Of a DNA stretch of 64,000 nucleotides, positions 52,165 to 63,400 are shown in pieces. Each line of letters begins with the position of its first letter. Positions within the stretch are counted from its first letter, which is position 1. Both the position numbers and the translations under genes were made by a program. The DNA is taken from NCBI RefSeq assembly GCF_040581485.1, contig NC_090131.1:20720532-20784531 (forward strand), read 5' to 3'. Below the pieces are notes generated by a model. It was given only the letters and a program-made list of their open reading frames with translations. It was not told where the DNA came from and searched no databases. Source of the stretch: Linepithema humile. Taxonomy: Eukaryota; Arthropoda; Insecta; Hymenoptera; Formicidae.

Positions 52165-55100
52165 TTATAAAACAGACTCTATTTGCTTAATTTCCTTCTC
52201 GGGTGGCTCTAAGGGTGATGGCGCAGTTTCTATTATCTCCGGTATGTCCTCCTCGTTCTCTTCCTCGATATCTTCGTCGATTGGAGTCAATGTATCTAAT
52301 ATCACAGGTTGAGTCTGCAACAAGTAGAATAATTTGTTGATTTATTATTCGCTGTAATACGAACGGAAAGTATTATTTATTAGAAGTTTCACGAATTGTA
52401 GGTGTAAAATTTGAAATTGTACTTGTTTAATTAACGCGTGTTACGGTGAATGAAATAATTATACTAGATGTCACAAAATAAATCAAAGTAAACGGACGGA
52501 GAATTAATATCGGAAGGGCAGCCTTACCTGCGGTGTAGTGCACCGTTTCATAGCAGGGGCCATGAAACTAGTAACAGTGCTTACAAGGAAGAAAAACCCT
52601 GCCATAAAGAACGGGATACTGTAACTTTCCGTCGCATCATAAACAGCGCCCGCTAAGGGTGAACCCACTATAGCGGCAGCTCCTCTGAATAGAATTAAAA
52701 GGCCGAAAGCATTCGTTAACTTGTCTAATCCCAGAAGATCCACCAAGATGATCGATGTTAGTGAGATATATCCAGCTGAAATTTCCATCATATAAAAATG
52801 CTCAATATTAAATTTTTACAGTCGAGTCTTGCTAGTCAAAACAATAAACGCAGTTGTTAGATAGGTAGATATGTTACGTAGAGTTGCATAGTAGAAATAC
52901 TTACATATTGCTATTCCGAAAAATATGCTCATGACAATATAAGCGGCATAACTGTGGCAAAATGGCGTAGCAGCTACTGCGACCGTAGATATAATTAAGC
53001 AAATGTTGTTCAGTAATAAGGAATCGACTTGCGGAAAGTCCGCAACATATCCACAAGCGACACGGCCTATGGTGTTTGTTATTCCAATGATAGATAGCAA
53101 AAATGACGCCGAATTTCTTTCAATTCCCTGAAAAAAAAATCGATATCGTTGAATATATACAGTTGTTGTACGTTGCGCAACAATCTCATAAGTTTAAAAG
53201 TAATAATTAAACATGAACGTACGTCTAAGACTGCTGCATCCACCAAGTATACAAAAGGAACGTACAATCCAGCCATACCAAATACATTGCTGATGCCAAT
53301 TAAAAGGAAAACGGGATCTTTCAACAACGACATATCCATCATGGTTGCCAGAGCTTCCTTAAACGAGTCGGGTAATACCAAGCAAGGGCACAAAGGTTCT
53401 AAAATTAAAATTTTTCTTATTTCTTATTCTGAAATTTAGCAATATCGATTAAGTTATGTCAAAGAAGATATATTTATACATACGTTGTGGCGCTTTTTCA
53501 ATATCAACATCTTTCATGTCACCGCGTACGGATTTCGGGATGGATATAACGCTCTGACGGTAATTAGCGAGGGATTTCTGGCTTTGGTATTCTGGTAAAT
53601 TGACTACGCTACCACTGTAGAAAATATCTTTTCTCGACAAGGGACGGACCATCATTGGTTTCTCCTTTGGGATGCTAGTTTTACTGGTAGTAAAAGTAAT
53701 ACTCTCACCATCCTAGAATAAACAAAGGTCGCGCGATATAGAATATGTAATATGAATTTAAAGTCGTCACGTTTGACGAAATATTCGAATCTGTAAATCA
53801 CTTACGTCAACTTCAGCGTTATTATTTCGCGATCCCAACATACTGCTCGTGGAAAGTCTCAAGTGCAGACTCTTCCGGATATCTCCATTAGAATTAAGCG
53901 TTGTCCTAGAGTTCTTTATTGCACTAAGGCTAGGCTTGTAGCGCTCGCTGGTACTCGTTTTACGGATCCTATCAAAGAATGGCACAGAGCCGTTTTTAGG
54001 CAAACCTTGAACGTGGGTCGTGAAAGCCGGCTGCGATGCGTTCCTGGGGATTATCGTCTTGTTAAATTCGTTCTCAGGCTTCTCCGCGTCCTTCGCGTCT
54101 TTGGTTTCGTCGATATTCTTCTTGCTTTTAGATTTATTGGAAATATTCTTCAAGTCCATGCTGCCGCTGTCGCTGGTATGTCCACTGGAAGAGTGCTCTT
54201 GCACCTTCACTTCGGATATAGTGGGAAGGGTTGGCACCGTTGGAACTGGTGTTAAAGGAGTTCCTTTAATGTTACGGGTATTCAATGAAGTTACACACCC
54301 TATCTCATTTCGATACACAAAGAACGTACGTGCCAGTGAAAATTGTACAAGTCATATATTTGGATTTTCAAATAAAGCCTTGCTGTGTGATTTTATTTGC
54401 TTGTTGATAATTTATAATTTTATTTATGAATTTATTTTTCCCGTATTTAAAAAATGTTGATATTACTATTGAAACCTGCCTACGCATATTGGTTTTCAGA
54501 TAACACAATATAGTATTTCAAAAGGAAGCCGGCACGTTAAAGCATACGTCCCACTGTGTCGGCTTTCCCTCTCGTAAAACCCATGTGGGGTTTATTACCG
54601 AACAAAGAAATGGCAAACAGTTTAAGTTATCTTAATGCCCACAGCGCCGCGGGGGGCTTTATTTCACTGACCATAACCGAAATATTTTTACTTCATTCTC
54701 TAATAGTATTAATACAAGTGTTACAATTGTATAAAACAAAGATTAACTATTAATTTTTTTATATTTGTGACTTGTATCGCTCAAATAATCATCGGAATAT
54801 ATTCAAAGCGTTATCGATCACCGACGAGTTTCTTACCAGGCACTAATTGGTCTAAGTTGAAGCTGGAATGAACACCGGGATCAATATTAATGGGCATTTT
54901 CATTCTCTTTTCCATCGATCCGTCCGGAAGTTGTACCATAAAGTAGGAACCACCGATACTGCCCCGTTCCATTTGAAACCTCTTTTCCTCGGCCATTCTT
55001 TGCAACAATGGCTTAACAGAAGAAGTTTTCGGATATTCCAGTGGTCTCATCATAGCGCCAAACACCTAAAAATCATCTATTAGAATTATCAGATATACGA

Positions 55101-56368
55101 GATGTGCCGTCTCGAGTAATCTCGTAAAGTGTTGTATTATCCGGCAGCGAAAGCAGCAAGCTTGAGAAATTTCTTGTTTACTTACTGCACAATTTAAGAT
55201 GAGACCAGCCAGAATTAAATTTGCTCCCTTCCAGCTGTACGCCTCCAGCAACATAGTCGCGAGAGGCGCGAACGCGAACGTTCCGAATCCCGAACCGCAT
55301 ACCGCAATGCCGGTGGCCAAGGATCTTTTGGTTTCAAAGTAATAGCCTACGCAAACTACTGCGGGTAGATATATTAAACCGAATCCAATCCCTATAAGAA
55401 CGTAAAGACGTCAAGAATTCGAAATTGGCGAAGCGCAAAGGTCACAAGTGCTGCGAATGTGATTTTATTTATTACCTCCCATAATTCCGTAAGTCATCAT
55501 AAGCGTATTTACATTGTCCGAAAACGTTGAAAGTACAAATGCGGCAGCGCCTAAGAAACTTCCTGCCATACATACTGCTCTGCAGCCATATTTATTTGTT
55601 AAAGCACTGACAACGGGACCTGCGAGGAGGAGAATACCGGCAAAATTAATATATCAATATTAATATATATCCACAAGATATCCCATTAAAATCAATCCGT
55701 TCCAATAACTTCGAAACTATTAGTGATATCGAAAAATATTTCATTTTCTATTGAGATAGAATACATATTGATTGAAAGATGAGATTTTTCTCGAACTTTG
55801 ATATATTAAATATTTTAATAATTATACAAATATCGATTTTTAAACGAGTTTTACTAAGAAAAGATTAAATTTCTCATTATTAAAATATTTTTATTTTATC
55901 TTATCTTATCATTAAATATTTTCCAATAATAATGCATTTTATTTTCTGAAAGAAAATTTCAAAGATATCTGTTCATATCTTACCAGCACTAAGGTACATT
56001 CCAGACAGCAACGAGCCAACCCAAGCAGTCTTGCCTTTTCCCTCCCCAAAGTACTTAACGAATTCTCCAAGAAATACACCGAACGTGTAGGCGATACCAT
56101 CTACTATCATATTACACATAAACGAGGCAAATACCACCACCCAACCATAACCACCGTCTGGGGGAGGTGGTATATCGTGATATTCGCAAAGCGAGCCTCC
56201 CTCATCTTCTGGCGAGGCTTCATCGCCACCCGCTGCATCGGTCCCCGTTAATCTCGATTGTTCTTCTACAGAATATTCGCTCTCCGTCTGAAAAGAAAAC
56301 AATATAACGTGATAATAATCCGTTATTTTTTGTACAAATTTATAAAATACATAGCGCCGCCGCTGCAT
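52165..56368 (-). CDS. SLC16 monocarboxylate-transporter-like protein, gene B, 11 coding exons
   Basis: Exons in transcript order: 56368-56351 (tentative), 56287-55984, 55619-55476, 55391-55186, 55065-54837, 54299-53806, 53712-53484, 53398-53223, 53127-52905, 52775-52528, 52314-52165. The phases agree throughout, giving 806 aa. An acidic N-terminus precedes PPPPDGGYGWVVV (46-58, TM1 signature). YFETKRSLATGIAVCGSG at 173-190 is the second family signature. TM6 ends near 232. A loop of about 340 residues, rich in Ser, Lys and Thr, contains SRKDIFYSGS and PEYQSQ. TM7-12 follow from about 571, then an acidic tail ending IKQIESVL. It is an MFS carrier of the plasma membrane. TM8 has Asn-Arg where MCT1 has Asp-Arg, and TM1 has Tyr in place of Lys38. 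The first exon is uncertain: a 63-nt intron (56288-56350, TAT|GTATTT to TTTCAG) is proposed, but the frame is also open through it (827 aa), and a distant first exon is possible. The acceptor at 54300 has a poor pyrimidine tract. Confidence 0.92.
54520..54665. other. Unexplained GC-richer island inside intron 5 of gene B
   Basis: In an AT-rich 537-bp intron, about 145 bp are markedly less AT-rich, with a CGCCGCGGGGGG run near 54645 and an internal near-palindrome AACCCCACATGGGTTTTA (minus sense). The plus strand is open across it. The minus strand shows no clear acceptor-donor pair that would make it an exon. It could be a SINE-like insertion or a regulatory element. Confidence 0.4.
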
Positions 56369-56974
56369 CGATGCGACGACGAAAACGATACAAAGAAAAA
56401 TATTTGCAAGTAAAAAAAATAGTAGATATTAATTTTAGCTGTTTATTTTTTGCTCATATTTTATGTTATAATTTTTCTTGTCTTATTTTGCATTTATATT
56501 GTTAACATACGACACGTTTGATTATTACATGTACGATTTATATGCATTCCTTACTGCGCATGCAATTCAAGCTTTTCAGATTGTAATAATTTAATGCAGT
56601 ATTAGAGAAATGTATGATAACCGTGTGTATACCATATGGCAACATGGTGACATACATCTGGATTTTACTGGCATATACTGCTAATAGTTTTATAGAAAAA
56701 ACAACAAAACAAATCTATGTAATTAAGGATTATTTTATATCCTGCAGCGTGAATGCGTGATACTCGCCTTGAGTAAGATTTGCCGTTCACCTTGAATGTT
56801 CTAGGAAAATGTCTCTTTTCGTGTCAATACGCAAACAAGTACTTATTTTCTAATCACATTTACGAAATAAAAACAATTTTTTATCATTTATATTGCACGC
56901 ATATGCATCATTTTTCCAAGAAAAATGCTAATAACTTAAAATTGGCGAAAGCAAAATTTATTATTATTATTATC
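56369..56974. other. Immediate upstream region of gene B
   Basis: AT-rich and without a CpG island, so probably not the main promoter. In minus sense the 40 bases before the ATG at 56368 are pyrimidine-rich and could act as a splice acceptor (ending ATGCAG), which would make the start lie further upstream. Confidence 0.35.
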
Positions 56975-57186
56975 ATTCCATAACAAATTTATGTTTTTCT
57001 CGTTAGGGTTCTTCTTCTTCTCACATCATGTATTGTCGAAGTTTTTTAGACATGTATTGTAATGTAACACATGTTCTTACAGAACATTCTATGTACAGAT
57101 GTCTAAAAAAATTTGACAATACATACAATACATGATGTGAGAAGAAGAAGAACCCTAACGAGAAACACATAAATTTGTTACGGAAT
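56975..57186. repeat. 212-bp imperfect palindrome
   Basis: ATTCCATAACAAATTTATG on the left pairs with its complement ending ACGGAAT on the right. Inside, CTCGTTAGGGTTCTTCTTC and CTCACATCATGTATTGT are mirrored exactly. The right arm carries a short internal duplication (ATACATACAATACAT). Arms of about 100 bp meet near 57080. It is a hairpin MITE or the tip of a nested element. Confidence 0.7.
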
Positions 57187-57198
57187 AATTCTGTAAAA

Positions 57199-57530
57199 AC
57201 ATGTGTTACATTACATGTAAAAATACGCGTTACATTACAATACATGTCTAAAAAAATTTCAAAGAAAAAAGACATTAAAAGAAAGAGAAATAACTCTCGA
57301 GTCTCATTAGGAGAAGAGAAATTTGCGAGGATTTGCACACATATAAAATACTTGTCTATAATTTCTAAATCTTGTATTCTCTTTCTTCTATTTTTCACAT
57401 GTGTTACATTATAATACATGTCTAAAAAAATTCCAAAGAAAAGGCATTAAAAAAAGCAAGAGAAATAATTTTGATTCTCATTACGAGAGGAGAAATCCGA
57501 GAATTTGCACGCATGCAAAATCGTGTGCTC
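57199..57530 (+). repeat. Direct repeat with 174-bp period next to the palindrome
   Basis: ACATGTCTAAAAAAATT followed by CAAAGAAAA, a purine-rich stretch, GAGAAATAA and ATTTGCAC occurs from about 57229 and again from about 57402. TCTAAAAAAA at 57247 and 57421 gives the period. The same GTTACATTACAATACATGTC box appears in inverted form at about 57048-57072 inside the palindrome. The three boxes suggest a nested or rearranged element. Confidence 0.65.
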
Positions 57531-59340
57531 GACGATTTTGTTAATCTGACAAGGATGAACACCAGTTTTGAAATTATCACGGTAACGTTAGAATGGAGTG
57601 TCGCGTGTTATAGGGTGATCTCATAACGCAAACGCTAGCATAGATATTAAATAGCTATCATGATTTAATCTCTAAGACTACTCTCTAGTCAAGGTGATAT
57701 ATCGCTCATATAGAATGCAACGTTAAGATCGGATAAAGAGACGGTTGTCAAGCTACATTTTCCGCAAATGTGATTAAACGTTAAATTTTTATCATGCGAT
57801 TCATCAATGACATCTTGAATTAGTCGGTAAACTTTTAAAATATATTTTCTTATATGACACATATATATATAAAATGTAATATTTTCTAGAATATTATTTA
57901 TTATTAAAATTGCTAACAGCTACCCAAGTGTCAAAAGCTTTAAAGAAAAATACAATTTCAAAGGATGGTTTGCAAAACATGCTTTCGAGATTTTATTCTA
58001 TCGATTTTTATGAGAGTTTCAGCCTGTTTTATTGAAGCTGCGCAATTATAATTAGATATGTTGTTCTTTGATGTTATCTCATATGACTTAATCTGATACT
58101 GTCGATTCACTGAAGTATTCACTCTGATAATTACGTGCAATTATCTACTATCTTTTTTATATGTGATAAAAAAACAGCTTATTAATATCAAGATATTAAT
58201 ACTAAGATAATCTAGAGGGGAAATATCGAGCCACGCCCACGCGATGCAACTAATCGGCGACATTTCAGCAGGTGTTGGTTACGTTAATTACACGAGGTTA
58301 TTGAGCCATGAGAATCAATGAAAGCAAACAATACTAGAATGAACAATTAAAGTAAATAAACATATAATTCTTTTGATTATTAATAAATAATGTTAGCAGA
58401 ATAATCTTTGCTAACTTGTACTCTTGTCAAATTGTTCTAAATGCTTTCCTAATTTACTTGATACGAAAAATGATCAAAAGTCATACAGAATCTCAACTGA
58501 TATTTTCTGAAAATAATTTTTCATAGATAGTTGCATCATTGTTGCGCGTTATTTTCTTCTAATCTCATCGCGAGGCGCAGAATCATTACGATCCATTATT
58601 ATGAATTTGGATCAACGACCTCGACTACTGTGAAGACGAATTTAAATGCAACGCGCGCGCGCATGACTTGGCCGAACAGAAGGTCACAGCTGATCAGCTG
58701 ATCGCGCGCTGTCATTCTGATCGCGCCACACTACAACGAGAGGCGTAAAGCTTTCCGCGAGAGAATCGAGCACGACCTTGTCGTTTTCAGCACAGTATTA
58801 GCGTCATGCATGCATGCATACGCACCATTGTAATGCGTACACAAAATGCGTACGACAGTGCGTGCGAATACAACGGCGTAACCTCTCCTCACGGACGACG
58901 ATCAGCCGCCTTGACAGCCAAGGCTAAGTCACGCGAGTTGCCTTCTCAGAAAAAGATACGCGCCAATAATTATAGATGACGTATAAAGACTGATCATCAT
59001 CCGGCACGGCGCAAATGCTTCTGTTGAGCTGAGAGACGTTATAAAATGCATGCGAATTATTGGAGCAACTGTTTGAAATACGTGGAATTGCGTTGATAAC
59101 GCTCAGTAACATAATAAAATAGAAATAAATTGAATGTTATGAACTTCCTGTTATTACTTTGGATGCAGCATTTACAAGGAATTTTTCATTAGTCACAAAG
59201 TCTAATCGTCTGATATTTAAATATTTATACTCGAATGCAAAAAAATCTACGAGATATTTTTAAACACGTATATAAGAGACATTTTATTTTTTCCTACAGA
59301 CTTTCAATCTTTGGAATTTTTGTTTTACACATATATAACA
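57531..59340. other. Upstream of gene B, no coding gene seen
   Basis: AT-rich to about 58580, then a CpG-containing section (58600-58930). That section has a perfect 14-bp E-box palindrome CAGCTGATCAGCTG (58687-58700), a TGCATGCATGCAT run near 58807 and a minus-strand GTGAGG donor-like site near 58895. It could be an enhancer or an untranslated exon of gene B. Confidence 0.35.
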
Positions 59341-59344
59341 ATTA

Positions 59345-60120
59345 TTGGCTACCTCGCTATTTGACAATACACAAAATTACGTAGAAAACGAGATCACAAT
59401 TTTCAATAACGACAAAACGGAGCAGAAAAGAATAAGAGGAGAAAGAAAAAAGAAAAGAAGGAAAAGAGAAAGGAAGGTGGAACGGATCTGCGCTTATAAC
59501 CGACAACACCATGCGGCCATGCTTTTGCTCATATGCAAAACATACCGAACTGATCTTGCGGACGCGACGCGAGCCGTACTGCGACTTGTTGAGCGATATG
59601 CGCGACATTCTATGACCGCCTTAAACCGTCAGCCGCTCTTCTCTCTCTCCAGCACTCTCTCTTTCTCGCCTCCTCTTCTTTTTGCACTCGCTCGCAATGT
59701 AACCGCGTTCTATTTTTGAGCGCGCTCGAAGCGACGCGAGCGAGTCAGCGCGCTCTCTTCGTTCACGAAGACTTTATCTCAATAGGTTCTCTGTTCGTCT
59801 CTATCGCCCGTGTTTCCACACTTTTCCACTCTCTATCACTACACTCTCCTTCCAACCCGCCGATCCACCCGTCGACAGTCACTCGTCGTAGTCTGCTGCC
59901 ATGTCGACTACGACCGCACTGTCTGGCGCGCTCGTGTCGTCGGCACTCGCTTAGCGCACTGCCATCGCACACAGCGCAACGCCGCGCCGGCACCCGACAA
60001 CTCGTCGTTGAATCAAAGGTGGTGGGAGAACGTTCTCCAAGGAAAACACCCTGCAAGAGAGGAGATGATGCCCTCGATACAACAGCACGGATACAATAAT
60101 TTTTTCAATATCTTTTGATT
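59345..60120. promoter_or_regulatory. GAGA-rich, CpG-rich promoter-like island
   Basis: A pure-purine-dominated run lies at 59415-59480, followed by a pyrimidine-rich CTCTCTC run at 59635-59690 and a CpG-dense core at 59720-60060. Frames on both strands are open but unrelated. The minus strand would serve gene B, about 3.4 kb downstream; the plus strand would serve a gene to the right. A short plus frame MSTTTALSGALVSSALA (59900) ends after 17 codons. Confidence 0.35.
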
Positions 60121-60320
60121 TTTCACATCTCGGATCTTTCTCTTTGAAAATTATTGATTAATTTTGTCTCTCGCATTACAGGAATTCTAATTGCAATATT
60201 TTACTCCAATGTTTTAAATCTGAATTTAAGGTTTTTTTCTTTAGAAATTACTGTGGGTTTTATAAATTTTTTATTCCGTAACTTCAATGTCATATTTCAA
60301 TCACTTTCTCTTCTCAAAGT

Positions 60321-60436
60321 CGTGCTCCAGTTTTCTTTTTTCAAGTATTTTTTATCGATCTCTTTCTTTCCTCCAAAACGTGCTCGAAGTGTTCATTTTT
60401 TCAAATACTTTTTGTCGATTACTTTATTCTCTACAG
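60321..60436 (+). repeat. 58-bp tandem duplication
   Basis: CGTGCTC at 60321 and 60379 begins two adjacent diverged copies, each with TTTTTTCAA, TATTTTTTATCGAT or its variant and a CTTT tail. It lies in a pyrimidine-rich section. Confidence 0.6.
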
Positions 60437-63400
60437 ATTAACTTTTATTTAACTTTCTCCTCCTAAAGAAATTTTCTTTCATTATTGAAATTATTCTTTT
60501 TGTTGACGATATTTTTCAATGATAGATTATAACCATTACATGATTGATATCTTTCACAAAATTTGTTTCCCTTCTATTTCTTCGAAGGTTAAATTCTCGG
60601 AATTAATGAAGCGGAGTTAATTTCTCTCGGCAAAAAGAAACGGCAATTGACATCCATAAAGTCAACGACAATGTTTTCTCTTGAAATGCGCACGTGCGGA
60701 ATGACTCACGTGTGCGAACAATACGATGAACGTTCTATCTAGTGTCTCTTGTTTTTGTCACGTTTTGTCACGTCCATGGATATAATATGGCACTTCTGTT
60801 CAAGGTGCTCGGGTTCTTGAACCCATCACTTGTGTCAGCGGATCAATTGAATGATTGTGAATCTATCTCGTTGAGAAATGCACAAAAATTTTCACAACGT
60901 ACTTAACGTTTCCTCATCTTGTTTTGGCTGCTTTCAATTTGTATTTAAATGATAGAATACTGATGACAATTCATCGCGAACACTATTAGATTTTTAAAAT
61001 TCAGTAAATCTTTCCACAAGAAAATTCGAGAAAAAAAACTGAGACACTCGAAGAAACTTAGGAAAACAAATATATAAAAAGAAGAACGTTTGTGAAGAAC
61101 GTTCAATGTGAAGAACTCAAAGTCATACTGTCATCCAAAACGAATGGTGACGTTTCGATCTTAGCAACATGTAAAAAAAGTAAATAACAAAATAAATAAA
61201 TTACATTATGCATTTAATTCATTCAGTTTTTATGTGTAAGTCGATTTCCGTCAGTTTTGTCTTCAGGATAGAGTTGATATTAAAAATCCGCCGTTTTTTA
61301 CTTGATTCTGATATTTGCTTCAAACTTTCTGCGCAAAACAGTTGAGTCTCTCTTTCTCTCTCTCTTTCGAAGTGGATCTGGACACACCCACGGTTTTAAT
61401 TATAGGCAACTAGTACCTTTTTCCGACCAACCGGACTTTCCCGAGAATCAGAATGACAGTTTGCACACACAGTCGAGAACAAGCACTCTGACCGGAGAAG
61501 CGCTATATCGAGGATATCCGCGTAGATTCTATTTATACTTGAGAACGCGCGGCGATTCTCGAAGCTTGTCGAACTTTGGCGAACAAAGCGTGGTTTGCTC
61601 TTTTCTATGTTATACATTCTCTAAATTGAGATTGATCTCCTTTAATTTATATGAGAAGAAAAAGAGGAGGAAAGCGAACATTCATGACGAACAACACGAG
61701 CACTGACATCGACATCGAAATTTTAATTTAATAATCGACGATAAATGAATTTTTTATAGCGAATGGCAGCGAACCTTGCGATGAATACTTTAATATTCAA
61801 TACGCGTTGCTGAATTAAAGTAAAATTAAATGAATTTTTCAAGAAGAATTATATATCCAGATTGACGGAAATGTTGTACGTAGTGCAATGTGATGTTTTG
61901 AAATGAGTTGAAGGTAAACGAGCTTCGCGATGAACGTCTCGCAGGTCGCTATGCATGTTGATTTGTTAAAGTATGATTTTCCAAAAGGAAATATATATTC
62001 ACGTTGACAGGAATGCGATCGATCTCGTGAACGAGACGGAGCGCATAGTCCTCGTAACGTAACACTACGCGAAGCTTATCTACGTGGTGTACTGATGTGT
62101 ACACAGCACCTCTTTCGCGCGCGCATGCATCCCCACTCGAATAAAATTGCGTGATGCGTCACGGTGTCAAGGGACGCACGCGTCATTCGCGCTGCTTCAA
62201 GAGAAGGGGTTTCTTTGCAGGAACGTTTTGCTTTGTTTCAAAACCCTAAGACACATTTTTTAACCTTACAGCGTTTATATATGTTGCCTACACTATAATT
62301 AAACCGTTGAAATCACATGTTTGATAATTTTTATTAAAGTCAGTTTTTTATATATTATTTTTTCTATATAAAATATTTTCATATTAATAATATATATTAA
62401 TATATACAACGTATAATATATATTAATATATACAACGGTTATTTCAAACATTCCATCGATTTCAAAGTCTTATAATCTTAGGAATTGAAAAACTTAGAAA
62501 TTGAAGAAGTGCGACAAATAGAAATTTTTCTCTTGTTTTTCAAGCGGAGTAAAGCCTTAAGCTTCCTCCACTCTTCTTACAATTGTGAGTTCTTCAATCG
62601 AATCAGAAATGGAACTTACGACAAAATATTCGAGAGGCTGGTCCGCCAAATCGGCCATAGCCCGTATCGTAATACAATAAGTCCGTTTCCCTCGGAATGC
62701 CCAACCGCCGTGATGAAAATCACGGCGAGAGAACGCTCATTCGCGACGCCGGCTTTATCAACGAATGTAGACCTCGCACGAGTGAAAATAATAACGGAAC
62801 AATGTTAAAAGTTAGCTCGAGCGCGACAGCGAGCTTCGGTCACGTGAAACACTGTGCGGCCGCGCAGAGCGATGCTCATGTGGCTGATGACGCTTATGAA
62901 TTAATTAGATAATAACCAGCGACAATTAGAGTCGAAGGCAGGAACGCATGAGAACACCATCTGCTTCTCATCTTCGCGGAAAGGTTTCGCAAAGCAACTT
63001 AACAGCGCGAACAAAGAGACGAGTAAATTTATAATAACAAATTCTACTACAATTCTGTGTTAATACTTAATGGAAATCCATTTTCCAGATATTGCAACTT
63101 TCATAAACCTGCAAAATTAATTATTGATCAGTTATGTTATTTAATTCTTTGAATTTTAAATTAATAAAATTTAATAGAACTTCGAGGGAAGAGAAAAACT
63201 TAAATGATATTTTCGTATTATTCCTCGTCTATTTTTCGAAAAAAAATTTCAGGATATTTCATGATAATCATATTTGTACGGCAAAATTTAAATATGTATT
63301 ACATATCGCAAAAAAAGATGACGATTCCAAGAAAACAATTTCAACATTAGTCGTTTATCGGCCTGGTAATTTGTTCAAAACGATTATAAGATTGATAAAA

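Noticed and set aside
53863..54460. 130- and 146-codon plus-strand frames
   Set aside because: They are antisense shadows of exon 6 and intron 5 of gene B, whose minus-strand frame joins its neighbours in phase.
59345..60118. Overlapping frames of 83-127 codons on both strands
   Set aside because: They lie in a purine run and CpG island with different frames on both strands. Better explained as promoter or untranslated sequence.
61302..61706. 134-codon plus-strand frame
   Set aside because: No ATG-proximal signal, domain or splice border. Composition is compatible with chance in a mixed-composition stretch.
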